Positions 34,120 through 43,796 are shown, counted from the first letter of the stretch. The stretch: 64,000 nt of DNA from Pseudomonas sp. MM223 (GCA_947090765.1 OX352322.1:1941501-2005500); one strand, 5' to 3'. Made by a program: numbers and translations. Notes: generated by a model not told the origin, from the letters alone.

Positions 34120-35420
34120 ATGTCTTCCACTTCGAAAAAGCCGCTGTACAAAGACCTGACGTTCCAGGTCATCGCTGCGATGCTGCTGGGTATCGCCTTC
34201 GGTTTCCTCGCCCCCGAGCTCGCTGCCAAGTTCAAGATCCTCGGGGACATCTTTCTCAAACTGATCAAGACTGCCGTCGCGCCACTGGTGTTCTTCACCG
34301 TGGTCCACGGCATTGCCTCGGCCGGTGACATCAAGCGCGTCGGTAAAGTGGGCTGGCGCGCACTGGTGTACTTCGGCTGCTGTCCACCTTCGCCTTGGCC
34401 CTGGGCCTGTTGTGGGGCAACCTGATCGGTATCGGTTCGGGCATGCATGGCGCGCACGCCAGCAGTGCCGCTTCGGCCGCGGCCAGCGCCGCTGTCGCCA
34501 AAGGCCACGCGCCGGCGTCGACCATGGACTTCATCTACAACATCTTCCCCGATAACTTCGTCGGCGCCTTTGCCGGTGGCCAGCTGTTGCAGGTGCTGGT
34601 GATCGCCGTGCTGTTCGGCTTTGCCTTGCTGGCCTTGAAGCATGAGCGCCGCGCGGTGATCGAGGATGGCCTGAACCGGGTTTCGGAATGCTTCTTCGAG
34701 TTCATCAACCTGATCATGAAGTTTGCCCCACTGGGCGCGTTTGGCTCGGTGGCTTATGCGGTGGGCAGCAACGGCTCAGCCGTGCTGATGTCGCTGGCCA
34801 ACCTGGTGCTGATGTTCTATGTAGCGGTTGCCTTCTTCCTGTTCGTGGTGCTGGGCGCCGTGTGCCGGTTGTCCGGTTTCAGCCTGTGGCGCTTTTTGAA
34901 GTACATCAAGGACGAGATTTTCATCGTGCTTGGCACTGCCTCGTCAGAGAGTGCACTGCCGCGCTTGCTGCAAAAACTCGAACGCTTTGGCTGCTCGAAG
35001 CAAAGCGTGGGCCTGGTGCTGCCGACGGGGTATGCCTTCAACCTGGATGGCACCTCGATCTACATGTCGATGTGCGTATTGTTCATTGCCAACGCCTACG
35101 GCGTGCCGCTGGGTTGGGAGCAGCAGCTGGGTATTCTGGCGATCATGCTGGTGACCTCCAAAGGCGCGGCGGCGGTGTCGGGGGGTAGTTTTGTGGTGTT
35201 TGCTGCGACAGTGACGGCCATTGGTGTGCTGCCGGTCGAAGGCCTGGCGTTGCTGTTTGGCGTTTACCGCTTCATGTCGATGGCCATGGCCACTTGCAAC
35301 ACCATCGGCAACAGCGTGGCGACGGTGGTGGTGGCCAAATGGGCGGGCGAGTTTACCGAGCAGAGCGCGCGTGAAGAGTATTCGCGGGTGCTGGGCCGCG
35401 CGCCTGGGGCTGCACTTTAA
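34120..35420 (+). pseudogene. DctA-type C4-dicarboxylate symporter, one-base frameshift
   Basis: Two frames join to an intact carrier of about 433 residues. The first reads MSSTSKKPLYKDLTFQVIAA to RALVYFG, and the second LLSTFALALGLLWGNLIGIG to LGRAPGAAL. The break is explained by loss of one C at about 34377 (GGCTGCTG where GGCCTGCTG is expected). DAACS hallmarks are all present: LIKTAVAPLVFFTVVHGIAS, GTASSESALPRLLQKLERFG, PTGYAFNLDGTSIYMSMCVL and SKGAAAVSGGSFVVFAATVT. It follows the lyase by 69 bases and is presumably the importer of its substrate or exporter/importer of fumarate. If the frameshift is real, the locus would lack a working carrier. Confidence 0.82.
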
Positions 35421-35452
35421 GCACCTGCCCCTTCAGTAGCCGTTATGCAATT

Positions 35453-35549
35453 CCTGTAGGAGCAGCCTTGTGCTGCGAAGAGGCCATTACTGGTCAAGAA
35501 ATGTGTTGGCCATGCCGGCCTCTTCGCAGCACAAGGCTGCTCCTACAGG
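35453..35549. repeat. REP inverted pair (33-bp arms)
   Basis: CCTGTAGGAGCAGCCTTGTG plus CTGCGAAGAGGCC arms, perfectly inverted, between the convergent dctA-like gene and the emrB-like gene. Confidence 0.9.
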
Positions 35550-35563
35550 GAGATGTGTCGGCC

Positions 35564-37078
35564 TCACAGTTGGTGTTTTGCCCGCAACAGCAACGCTGCC
35601 AATGCACACCCCACCAAGGCCAGACACGCCAGGTAGAACGCATCACTGTAAGCCATCAGGTAGGCCTCCCGCCGAATGGTCCCCGCCAACCCCTCCAGCA
35701 GCAGCTGCTGGTGCGGCAACCAGCCCTGCACCGTCTGGTTGATGCGCTCTTGCACGTCAGGCTCGAACACCGTCACCTGCTCGTGAATGCGTTCACTGTG
35801 AAAGCGCTCACGGCTCGCCACCAATTGCGTCAGCCCGGCCGTGCCGATGGCGCCACCGAGGTTGCGCAGCATGGAGAACACCGCCGAAGCCGACCCGGCT
35901 TCACGCTTGTCGAGCCCGGCCACCGCCAGCACCGACAGCGCCACCATGATGAACGGCTGGCCAATCCCGCGTACCACCGTGGACGGGATAATCACGTTGT
36001 CGGCACTGTCGGCGCTCAGGCTCGCCCCCAGCCAGCAGCCCAGGGCCATGATCAGAAAGCCGCTGGCGACCATGAACTTGGCACTGGTCCAGCCCATCAG
36101 CCGGGGCATCAAGGGCGCCAGCAGCAGTTGCACCACGCCATAGGCAATCAACGCCACACCCACGTCGCGGGCGCTGAACCCCTGTAACTGCGACAGGTAG
36201 TTGGGCACCAGGAACACCAGGCCGAATGTGGCCGCGCCAAAGATGAACATCGCCACGCTGGCGACGCCGAAGTTGTAGCGCCCGAGCAAACGCAGGTTGA
36301 TGAAGGCGCGCTGGCCGAACAGCTGGGTCACCACGAACACCACCAGGGCAATGGCGGCGACCACACTCATGCCGACGATGAATGGCGAGCCGAACCAGTC
36401 CAGCCGACCGCCTTCTTCCAGCACGATCTGCAAGCCACCCAAGCCGATCACCATGGCGGCGATACCCAGCCAGTCACCTTTGCGTAACAGCTCAAGCTTC
36501 ATCGGCCTGGCTTCTATCGACCAGGCGATGGCGAACAGTAGTGCAATGCCGGGGAACAGTTGCAAATAGAAGATCCAGCGCCACGAATAGGCATCGGTCA
36601 ACCAGCCGCCAATCGATGGCCCGGCCGCCTGCGCCACGCTGTTGGCCAGGCTGAACAGCGCCATGCCCATGGCCATCTTGCTGGCCGGCAGTTCAGTGAT
36701 GATCAGCTGAAACGACAAGGGAATCAGTACCGCGCCAGCAGCACCCTGGATCACCCGGATAGCAATCATCGCCTCCAGGTTGGGCGCCCAGGAGCAGGCC
36801 ACCGAGGCTATCAAAAAGATGAGCGAGCCGGTCCACATGACCCGGCGCAACGAGAACACGTCCACCAGCCAGGCCGTCAGCGGAATCATGACGATTTCCG
36901 CCACCAGGTAAGCGGTGGAAATCCATGAGCCTTCCTCGAAACTGGCACCCAGCGAGCCGCGGATCTCTGGCAGCGCCGCGCTGGTGACATGCACGTTCAT
37001 GCCGGCCATGAAGCAGCCGAACAGGCCGCCGAGCACCGCCACCCAGGCGCGCAGCGAAACGGTTTGTTCAGTGTGCAT
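35564..37078 (-). CDS. EmrB/QacA (DHA2) family MFS multidrug transporter
   Basis: The product has 504 residues and 14 predicted helices, the DHA2 count. The family motif A-like loop is WLVDVFSLRRVMWTG, and motif C is ANSVAQAAGPSIGGWLTDAY (about 155). It pairs with the HlyD-type adaptor immediately upstream (11-base overlap) and, further upstream, an outer-membrane lipoprotein, giving an EmrAB-TolC-like tripartite drug/proton exporter. Substrates cannot be deduced. The AraC gene at the head of the same strand is the probable regulator. Confidence 0.9.
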   Translation of the reverse strand: MHTEQTVSLRAWVAVLGGLFGCFMAGMNVHVTSAALPEIRGSLGASFEEGSWISTAYLVAEIVMIPLTAWLVDVFSLRRVMWTGSLIFLIASVACSWAPNLEAMIAIRVIQGAAGAVLIPLSFQLIITELPASKMAMGMALFSLANSVAQAAGPSIGGWLTDAYSWRWIFYLQLFPGIALLFAIAWSIEARPMKLELLRKGDWLGIAAMVIGLGGLQIVLEEGGRLDWFGSPFIVGMSVVAAIALVVFVVTQLFGQRAFINLRLLGRYNFGVASVAMFIFGAATFGLVFLVPNYLSQLQGFSARDVGVALIAYGVVQLLLAPLMPRLMGWTSAKFMVASGFLIMALGCWLGASLSADSADNVIIPSTVVRGIGQPFIMVALSVLAVAGLDKREAGSASAVFSMLRNLGGAIGTAGLTQLVASRERFHSERIHEQVTVFEPDVQERINQTVQGWLPHQQLLLEGLAGTIRREAYLMAYSDAFYLACLALVGCALAALLLRAKHQL

Positions 37079-38213
37079 CGGCCACCTCTGCGGGGCGCGT
37101 GTCGACCGTGCTTACCACCGACATGCCGGGCAGCACCTGTGGGCCATCCAGCGGTATGTCGAGCAGGATGCGCACCGGGAAGCGCTGGACGATCTTGGTG
37201 AAGTTGCCGGTGGCATTGTCCGACGGCAGCAGTGCGAAGACATTGCCCGAGGCCGGCGAGAAGCTGGCCACATGGCCGTGCAGTGGCTGGCTGGCGAAGG
37301 TGTCGACACGGATTTCTACTGGCTGCCCCGGGCGCATGTTGGCCAACTGGGTTTCCTTGTAGTTGGCGACTACATAGGCCTGCTGCAGGGGCACTACGGC
37401 CAGCAGCGGCTGGCCCGGCACCACGTACTGGCCGGCGCGCACACGACGTTGGCCGACCACGCCCGTGATCGGCGCGCGGATCACGGTGTCCTGCTCGTCC
37501 TGTTCGGCCAGCTGTTGACGGGCCTGGGCGCGGGTCAGGGCTGCTGCGCGCTGTTGCAGCTCGGCTTCAGCCTGGGCTGACCGAGCCTCGGCCATGGTCA
37601 GTTGTGAGCGTTGCTGGCGCAGCGCGGCCTGGGCACCTTGCAGCGCAGCTTGCGCCTGGGTGGCATTTGCGCTGGCCGTTTCCAGGCGTTGCACGGTTGC
37701 GGCGTTGTCACGCACAAGGCCACGGTAGCGTTGCATGTCCAAGGCACTGCGCCGCTGTTCGGCGGTGGCACTGCGCGTGGCAGCTTCAGCCTGCAGGATG
37801 GCCTGCTGTTGCTGGTTGATGCGCTCGCTCGCCACCTGCTGGCGGGCCTGGGCAGCGGCCAGTGCCGCCTGTGCTTCGGACACGCCGGCCCGGGCCTGGT
37901 CGAGGCGGGCGCGGTAGTCGCGGCTTTGCAGGCGCACCAGCACATCGCCGGCCTTTACTGGCTGGTCGTCTGCCACCGCGACCTCGGCCACGTAGCCGGC
38001 CACCCGTGGGCTCAGCGCCACCCAGTCGGCACGGACGTAGGCGTCGTCGGTGGTCTCCAGATAGCGGCCGGTGGTGAGCCAGTAGCTGGTGAAGGCCAGC
38101 AGCGCGATGGCTGCCAGGCTGCCGCTGGCGGTGTAGGCCAGGCGGCGACGGGATCTGGCTTTGGCCCGCTGTTCAGTTTCGACTGGTGCGGTTTGTTCTA
38201 CGGCAACATTCAT
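37068..38213 (-). CDS. EmrA/HlyD-type membrane fusion protein
   Basis: The product has 381 residues. A single N-terminal membrane helix (TASGSLAAIALLAFTSYWLT, about 29-48) is followed by SPRVAGYVAEVAVADDQPVK (lipoyl half), a long alanine/glutamine-rich coiled-coil hairpin (about 105-220) and IRAPITGVVGQRRVRAGQYV (second lipoyl half). This is the standard adaptor of DHA2 exporters. It overlaps the emrB-like gene by 11 bases. A REP pair separates it from the upstream outer-membrane factor gene, which may reduce read-through. Confidence 0.9.
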   Translation of the reverse strand: MNVAVEQTAPVETEQRAKARSRRRLAYTASGSLAAIALLAFTSYWLTTGRYLETTDDAYVRADWVALSPRVAGYVAEVAVADDQPVKAGDVLVRLQSRDYRARLDQARAGVSEAQAALAAAQARQQVASERINQQQQAILQAEAATRSATAEQRRSALDMQRYRGLVRDNAATVQRLETASANATQAQAALQGAQAALRQQRSQLTMAEARSAQAEAELQQRAAALTRAQARQQLAEQDEQDTVIRAPITGVVGQRRVRAGQYVVPGQPLLAVVPLQQAYVVANYKETQLANMRPGQPVEIRVDTFASQPLHGHVASFSPASGNVFALLPSDNATGNFTKIVQRFPVRILLDIPLDGPQVLPGMSVVSTVDTRPAEVADAH

Positions 38214-38267
38214 GTCCGGTTTCCGTTCTTGAAGTACGACTACTGCCCGACAAGCTGACGCGGTCAG

Positions 38268-38386
38268 TTGTAGGAGCGGCCTTGTGTCGCGAAAGGGCTG
38301 CGCAGCGGCCCCAGGATTTCAGCGGCAGTGCACAAATTGCCGGGGCCGCTGTGCGGCCCTTTCGCGACACAAGGCCGCTCCTACAA
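38268..38386. repeat. REP inverted pair inside the efflux gene set
   Basis: TTGTAGGAGCGGCCTTGTGT plus CGCGAAAGGG arms with near-perfect inversion. Unlike other REP pairs here, it lies between two same-direction genes (outer-membrane factor, then adaptor). Confidence 0.88.
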
Positions 38387-38419
38387 AGGTCGGCGCAGCC
38401 CGTTGCAATGGGTTATCGG

Positions 38420-39838
38420 CTACCACCGTCCGCCCAGGGCGCGGAACAGGTTGACCTGCGCCTGCGCCAGGCGCCCTCGGGCTTCTACATGGCTGGCCCT
38501 CAGGCGAATCAGTTCGCGCTCGCTGTCGAGCAAGGCCAACCCGTCCACGGTGCCCGCGCGGTAGTTGCCCTGGGCCAGGCCATAACCGCGCTGGCTGTGT
38601 GCCAGTGCGGCATCCAGCGCCTGCAACCGCTGGCGTTCACCGTCATAGCGGGCAAGGGCCTGGCGCACGTCCTTGAGCGCGCTCAACGCCATGCCGCGGT
38701 AATGGGCAACCTGGGCCTGTTGCAACGCTTCGGCTCTGCCGACCCGTGCGCGGTTGGCCTTGATGTTGGGGAACTCCCAATGGATCAGCGGGCCAATCCC
38801 GAACATCACCGCGCGGCTGTCGCCAAGGTTGGCGAGGTGATGGTCCGAGGACGTCAGCGAAGCGCCGAAGCTGACCTTCGGGTACAGGTCTGCCCTGACG
38901 ATGTCGGTTTCCAGGCTGGCAGCCAGCAGTTCCCGTTCGGCCTGGCGCACATCTGGCCGGCGTTCAAGCAAATGCCAGCCATCGCCAGCCGGTAACGGTG
39001 TCGACAGCGTGGGGATGGTTGTGCAGGTCGCAGTGTCGGCCAGCGAGGCCTGGCCACTGAGCATGCTCAGTTCGTAAAGCGCCATCTGCCGACGGGCTAC
39101 AAGCATCGGCAGTTGCGCCCGCACCTGTTCCCGCAGGCCCAGCAGGCGCTCGCTGTCGAGGGCGGTGGCTACACCGGCCTGGCGCTGGCGTTCGCTGAGT
39201 TGCAGGCTGTGGTCGAGGGTTTGCAAGGACTGCTTTGCCTCGCCCAGGCGCGCCGCGTAGACGCATTGGTCTATGTAGGCACGGCTGGTTTGGGCGACCA
39301 CTTGCAGGCGCACCAGGTCCAGCGCGGCAGCGCTGGCTTCGGCTTGGGCCTGGGCGCGCTTGATGGCGGCGCGCACCTGGCCCCAGGCATCCACCTGATA
39401 GGCCAACTCGATACCCGGGTTGAATTGCCATTGTGAAGGTGCGTGGCTGTCGGTGGCCTCGGCCAGTGTCTGGTCATCGGCGCTCTTGCCATAGGTAGCG
39501 GCAAAGCCCACTGATGTTGACGGCCAGCGCCTGGCATCAAACTCGCCTATCCCGGCCAGCATGGCCTGTACGTTGGCCTGGGCCTTGGCCAGGTCCTGAT
39601 TGTGCGCCAGGGCTTGCTGCACCCAGTGGTTGAGTTGCGGGTCCTGGAACAGCGCCCACCATTGCTCGGGCAAGGGTTGCCGGCTGATACCGGCTGGCAC
39701 ATTCGCCAGCGGGTTGGCCTGCAACGCTGCAGGTGGCTCCGCGGGTGCTGGTTGCCGGGTGCACGCCGCCAGTACGCCGAGCATGCCGAGTACGGCAAGC
39801 CGGGCAGGGGAGGGAAATGAAGGCAGTAAAGGCATCAC
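38420..39838 (-). CDS. NodT-family outer-membrane factor lipoprotein
   Basis: The product has 472 residues. The signal peptide ends in the lipobox LAAC (cysteine at about 26), so it is an OprM-like lipoprotein. Two structural repeats of the outer-membrane efflux protein fold are visible: LNHWVQQALAHNQDLAKAQA with YIDQCVYAARLGEAKQSLQT, and RPDVRQAERELLAASLETDI with LKDVRQALARYDGERQRLQA. It forms the trimeric channel of the tripartite pump encoded downstream. The start could be either of two adjacent ATGs. It is located after the AraC gene on the same strand. Confidence 0.9.
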   Translation of the reverse strand: MMPLLPSFPSPARLAVLGMLGVLAACTRQPAPAEPPAALQANPLANVPAGISRQPLPEQWWALFQDPQLNHWVQQALAHNQDLAKAQANVQAMLAGIGEFDARRWPSTSVGFAATYGKSADDQTLAEATDSHAPSQWQFNPGIELAYQVDAWGQVRAAIKRAQAQAEASAAALDLVRLQVVAQTSRAYIDQCVYAARLGEAKQSLQTLDHSLQLSERQRQAGVATALDSERLLGLREQVRAQLPMLVARRQMALYELSMLSGQASLADTATCTTIPTLSTPLPAGDGWHLLERRPDVRQAERELLAASLETDIVRADLYPKVSFGASLTSSDHHLANLGDSRAVMFGIGPLIHWEFPNIKANRARVGRAEALQQAQVAHYRGMALSALKDVRQALARYDGERQRLQALDAALAHSQRGYGLAQGNYRAGTVDGLALLDSERELIRLRASHVEARGRLAQAQVNLFRALGGRW

Positions 39839-39938
39839 ACATGTCGCTCAAGGGGAGTGATGCGAGGTTAACGAGGGTAGGGCGCACGCCGCTGCCGCAA
39901 GCGGGACAACCCTGCGCGCAAGTGGGACAACCTGCGGC

Positions 39939-40649
39939 TCAGTACCCGCGTGCGGTACTGTTTTGCCAATCGCTCGGCGCGTAGCCAAGGATGCGCTTGA
40001 ACATGGCGGCAAAGGCGCTGGCGCTCTGGTAGCCGTGCTCCAGCGCCACGTTCAGGATCGGCTTGCCTTCGGCCAGGCATTGCTGGCTGAGCATCACCCG
40101 GGCACGGGCGCGCCATTCGCCATACGACATGCCCACCTCGCGCTGGAACAACCGTGCCACGCTGCGGGCACTCATGTTCAGTTGCGCGCCGCATTGCTCC
40201 AGGGTCAGGTCCTGGGCCGGGTCCTGCAGGAAGCGCTCGCACCAGGTGCGCAGCCGTGCATGGTGCGGCCGCGGCACAAAGGCATCGATGCGCCTGGCCG
40301 TGGCCAACTCAAGCTGGATCAGTGCCCGTACGTGCTCGCCGTCACGCAGGTCGAGCATGCGTGAGGCAGCCAGGATCAGCTCATGCAGCAGGCCGGATAC
40401 GACGATGACCTGGCAGCGCTCGATACGTGCCTCAAGCAGCAAGGTCCGCATGCAGACCACGCCTTCCATGCGGATGGCATGGCTGACCCCGGCGGGCATC
40501 CACAACGCATGCCCGCCAGGGATCACCCAGCTACCATCCTCGCTGCCGACCCGCATCACCCCGCTGGCGGCGTAGATCAGCTGGTCTTCGGCGTGGCAGT
40601 GGCTGGCCACCTCTTCGCCGTGTCCGTAGTCCATTTCCAGTGCTTGCAT
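39939..40649 (-). CDS. AraC-family regulator with cupin-type sensor domain
   Basis: The product has 236 residues. The N-terminal cupin-like half contains HCHAEDQLIYAASGVMRVGS and IPGGHALWMPAGVSHAIRM. The two C-terminal helix-turn-helix motifs are LTLEQCGAQLNMSARSVARL and PILNVALEHGYQSASAFAAM, ending FKRILGYAPSDWQ. This small AraC class often sits beside efflux or dehydrogenase genes and controls them. Here it precedes an outer-membrane factor, adaptor and DHA2 pump on the same strand; the 100-base gap to the pump set would hold its target promoter. Confidence 0.88.
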   Translation of the reverse strand: MQALEMDYGHGEEVASHCHAEDQLIYAASGVMRVGSEDGSWVIPGGHALWMPAGVSHAIRMEGVVCMRTLLLEARIERCQVIVVSGLLHELILAASRMLDLRDGEHVRALIQLELATARRIDAFVPRPHHARLRTWCERFLQDPAQDLTLEQCGAQLNMSARSVARLFQREVGMSYGEWRARARVMLSQQCLAEGKPILNVALEHGYQSASAFAAMFKRILGYAPSDWQNSTARGY

Positions 40650-40826
40650 GCGGGGTATCCTCGGTATTGGATCCGATTATACGGTGATGAACCTGTGCCG
40701 AGTTGCGAAGGGTGGCCGGTGAACGGCATTGCGTGAAGCAAAATGGCTTGCTGGTGGATAAATCTGGCGAATTATTGCTGTAAAGCAAGCGTTCTTGGAT
40801 TTCAGTAGGCCTTACACGCCTGCTCG

Positions 40827-41114
40827 TCACGCCTCGGCGGGCAAGCTCATATGCAGCAAGGGGAACGGCCGGCCTTCGCCATCCAGCGGCAAGCGGTCGG
40901 TCTGGACGAAGCCGTAGTGCTGGTAAAACCCGGTTGCCTGGGGGTTCTGCTCGTTGACATCGACACTCATCGCACTGCGCGACTGACGGCCAAAATCCAG
41001 CAGCGCACGGCCAATTCCCTGGCCATGTTGCTCGGGGTCGACGAAGAGCATTTCCACGTGGTTTTCATTGAAACCGATGAAGCCCAGCGGCTGGTCATCT
41101 GCCATGCACTGCAC
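40827..41114 (-). pseudogene. GNAT acetyltransferase, N-terminally truncated
   Basis: 95 residues with the acetyl-CoA motif FVDPEQHGQGIGRALLDFGR (Q/R-x-x-G-x-G/A) and the following VNEQNPQATGFYQHYGFVQT strand-helix unit. A complete GNAT has about 45-50 more residues before this motif. The frame stays open upstream with no start codon until it enters the 3' end of the neighbouring regulator gene, so the 5' part has probably been lost at this junction. The only start is GTG (or an internal ATG three codons on). It may be non-functional. Confidence 0.6.
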
Positions 41115-41122
41115 TTGAAGGC

Positions 41123-41794
41123 TTACTGCCCTGCCCGGCGATGGTAGGCCGCGAGGTAGGTATCGCGCGATGGCTTCAGGTGGTCACTGCACAGTTGCGC
41201 GAGCCGTTCAACGTCGCCCTGTTGCAGCGCTTCGATTATTTGCCAGTGCTCACGTCGTGCCCGCTCCAGTTGGTCAGCCACCACCAGTGACGATGAGCGC
41301 ACCGAATGCGCCCGCTGTGCATGGTCCTGGATGGCAGCCAGCAGTACCGGGTTGTCGGAAAGCCCAAACAGCAGTTCATGAAATCGCATGTTGGCGCGGA
41401 AGGCGCCGCGCAGGTTGCCGGACTGCACCATTGCATCGTGCGTGTGCTGGGTGGCGGTCAGTGCGTCCAAGGCGCTGCTGGCCACTGGGAACTTGATCAG
41501 CCGTACGCATTGGCATTCCAGCAATTCGCGCACGGCATACAAGTCTTCGACTTCCTTGGCCGTATAGGCCTTCACCAGCGCCCCGATGTTGCGCTTGCGC
41601 TCTACCAGCCCCATGCGCTCCAGTTCCACCAGCACTTGGCGCACCACATGGCGCTTCAACCCGAAGCGTTCGAGCAGGTCGTCCTCGACCAGTCGCTCAC
41701 GCGGGTGCAGAAAGCCCAGGACGATCTCTTCTTCAAGAATGCGCACGGCCTCTTCAAGGCCGGTAACGGGGGTGACGGGGTCAAGCAGTTGCAT
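41123..41794 (-). CDS. GntR/FadR-family regulator (FCD domain)
   Basis: The product has 223 residues from MQLLDPVTPVTGLEEAVRIL. The winged helix is ERLVEDDLLERFGLKRHVVR followed by QVLVELERMGLVERKRNIGA; the FCD effector domain has the metal-site histidines in ANMRFHELLFGLSDNP and REHWQIIEALQQGD. It diverges from an IlvD/Edd dehydratase and an MFS carrier, which it most likely represses until a sugar acid binds. A dyad lies in the 194-base intergenic region (41935-41948). Upstream in-frame ATGs would place the start over that dyad. Confidence 0.88.
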   Translation of the reverse strand: MQLLDPVTPVTGLEEAVRILEEEIVLGFLHPRERLVEDDLLERFGLKRHVVRQVLVELERMGLVERKRNIGALVKAYTAKEVEDLYAVRELLECQCVRLIKFPVASSALDALTATQHTHDAMVQSGNLRGAFRANMRFHELLFGLSDNPVLLAAIQDHAQRAHSVRSSSLVVADQLERARREHWQIIEALQQGDVERLAQLCSDHLKPSRDTYLAAYHRRAGQ

Positions 41795-41934
41795 GGGTCG
41801 GTGCCTTGGCGTAACGGGCTGATCAGAGCCTGAGACTGCCACAAATCGCGCCGATTCGCAGCAGAGCCTGAAATGAAGGGGGGATGAAGGGCGCTTGCGC
41901 AGTGCTGCCGATCGTGCTCTCATGTGCCCAGACA

Positions 41935-41948
41935 GATTATCAATAATC
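41935..41948. promoter_or_regulatory. Candidate GntR operator
   Basis: Perfect 14-bp palindrome GATTATCAATAATC, 41 bases upstream of the dehydratase ATG. Confidence 0.5.
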
Positions 41949-41988
41949 ATGTTGACGATAAATCCAATAATGTTCTGGTAGGTGAGCC

Positions 41989-43728
41989 ATGCCTGATAAA
42001 TCCCCTGTCATCAAGCCGACCGGCATCCGTAAAGGGTTGACCAACTACGGTGATACCGGCTTCGCGTTGTTCCTGCGCAAAGCGTTCATCAAGGGCGCCG
42101 GCTACAGCGACGATGCGCTCGACCGCACCATCGTCGGCATCGCCAATACCGGAAGCGGTTACAACCCCTGCCACGGTAATGCGCCGCAGCTGATCGAGGC
42201 GGTCAAACGGGGCGTGATGATGGAGGGCGGGCTGGCCATCGATTTCCCGACGATTTCCATTGCCGAGAGCTTCTCGCAGCCCACCAGCATGTACCTGCGC
42301 AACCTCATGGCCATGGACACGGAAGAGATGATTCGCGCCCAGCCCATGGACTCGGTGGTGCTCATTGGTGGCTGCGACAAAACCGTGCCGGCGCAATTGA
42401 TGGGGGCGGCCTCGGCCAATGTGCCGATGATCCAGTTGGTGACCGGCTCGATGCTTACCGGGGGGCACCGTGGCGAGCGGGTCGGCGCCTGCACCGATTG
42501 CCGACGTTTCTGGGGGCGCTTCCGTGGCGAGGAAATCGACGAGCAGGAAATCAACGAAGTGAACAACAAGTTGGTGGCCAGCATTGGCACCTGCTCGGTG
42601 ATGGGCACTGCCAGCACCATGGCCTGCATCGGTGAAGCACTGGGCATCGTGCTGCCAGGTGGTGCCACGCCACCGGCAGTCACCAGCGACCGGATCCGCA
42701 TAGCCGAGGAAAGCGGGCGGCGAGCAGTGATCATGGCCCGCAATGGCCTGACACCTGACAAGATCCTCACCGAGAAGGCATTCGAAAATGCCCTGCGGGT
42801 ACTGCTGGCCATTGGCGGCTCTACCAACGGTATTGTTCACCTCACCGCCATTGCCGGGCGCATGGGTTACGAAATCGACCTTGAGGCGTTCGACCGCATG
42901 AGCCGCGAAACCCCGGTACTCGTTGACCTGAAACCGTCAGGCCAGCACTACATGGAAGACCTGCACCGCGCCGGTGGCTTGCAAACCGTGCTGCGCGAAC
43001 TCAAGCCGCAACTGCATCTGGACACCCTGACAGTCAGTGGCCGCACGCTGGGCGAAGAGCTGGAAGACTTCCCTGAGTACAGGCAGGACGTGGTGCGCAG
43101 TTTCGCCAACCCGATCTACCCTGCGGGTGGTATCGCCTTCCTCAAGGGCAACCTGGCACCGAACGGCGCGATCATCAAGCAATCAGCGGCCGACCCGCAG
43201 TTGATGGAGCACGAAGGCCGTGCCGTGGTGTTCGAAAACTCCGAAGACATGGCCAATCGCATCGATGACCCGGATCTGGATGTGAAGGCCGATGACGTTC
43301 TGGTGCTGAAAAACATCGGCCCGATCGGTGCCCCTGGCATGCCCGAGGCGGGGTACCTGCCCATCCCGAAAAAGCTGGCCAAGGTGGGGGTCAAGGACAT
43401 GGTGCGCATCTCCGATGGCCGCATGAGCGGCACGGCGGCGGGCACCATCGTGCTGCATGTCACGCCCGAGGCTGCACTCGGCGGGCCACTGGCCCTGGTG
43501 CGCAGCGGTGACCGCATACGCCTGAGTGTTCAGCAGCGCAGCATCGAGTTGCTGGTCAGCGAAGCGGAGCTTCAGGCACGTCGCCAGGACCTGCAACTGC
43601 CCAAACCGGTGGATGCCGAACGTGGCTATCGCAAGCTGTTCTACGAGCAGATGACTCAGGCGGACAAAGGCTGTGATTTCGAATTCCTGCGGCCACCGCA
43701 CATGATTGCTCGCGTGCCAGTGAAGTAA
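41989..43728 (+). CDS. IlvD/Edd-family sugar-acid dehydratase
   Basis: The product has 579 residues, starting MPDKSPVIKPTGIRKGLTNY. Iron-sulfur ligands expected for the family are in GSGYNPCHGNAP (about 61), LIGGCDKTVPAQ (about 129) and GTCSVMGTASTM (about 201), and the C-terminal lid has ISDGRMSGTAAGTIVLHVTP. IlvD itself is an essential housekeeping gene usually elsewhere; this copy has an FCD-type GntR and an ACS-type carrier beside it, the setting of aldonate dehydratases such as L-arabonate, D-xylonate or galactonate dehydratase. The substrate cannot be fixed from sequence alone. Confidence 0.88.
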   Translation: MPDKSPVIKPTGIRKGLTNYGDTGFALFLRKAFIKGAGYSDDALDRTIVGIANTGSGYNPCHGNAPQLIEAVKRGVMMEGGLAIDFPTISIAESFSQPTSMYLRNLMAMDTEEMIRAQPMDSVVLIGGCDKTVPAQLMGAASANVPMIQLVTGSMLTGGHRGERVGACTDCRRFWGRFRGEEIDEQEINEVNNKLVASIGTCSVMGTASTMACIGEALGIVLPGGATPPAVTSDRIRIAEESGRRAVIMARNGLTPDKILTEKAFENALRVLLAIGGSTNGIVHLTAIAGRMGYEIDLEAFDRMSRETPVLVDLKPSGQHYMEDLHRAGGLQTVLRELKPQLHLDTLTVSGRTLGEELEDFPEYRQDVVRSFANPIYPAGGIAFLKGNLAPNGAIIKQSAADPQLMEHEGRAVVFENSEDMANRIDDPDLDVKADDVLVLKNIGPIGAPGMPEAGYLPIPKKLAKVGVKDMVRISDGRMSGTAAGTIVLHVTPEAALGGPLALVRSGDRIRLSVQQRSIELLVSEAELQARRQDLQLPKPVDAERGYRKLFYEQMTQADKGCDFEFLRPPHMIARVPVK

Positions 43729-43796
43729 CCATGCCGCTTCGACCCGCTGGCAGCCCGACGCGGCTGCCAGCCTCACAATAACAAGAGGTCCCTGCC

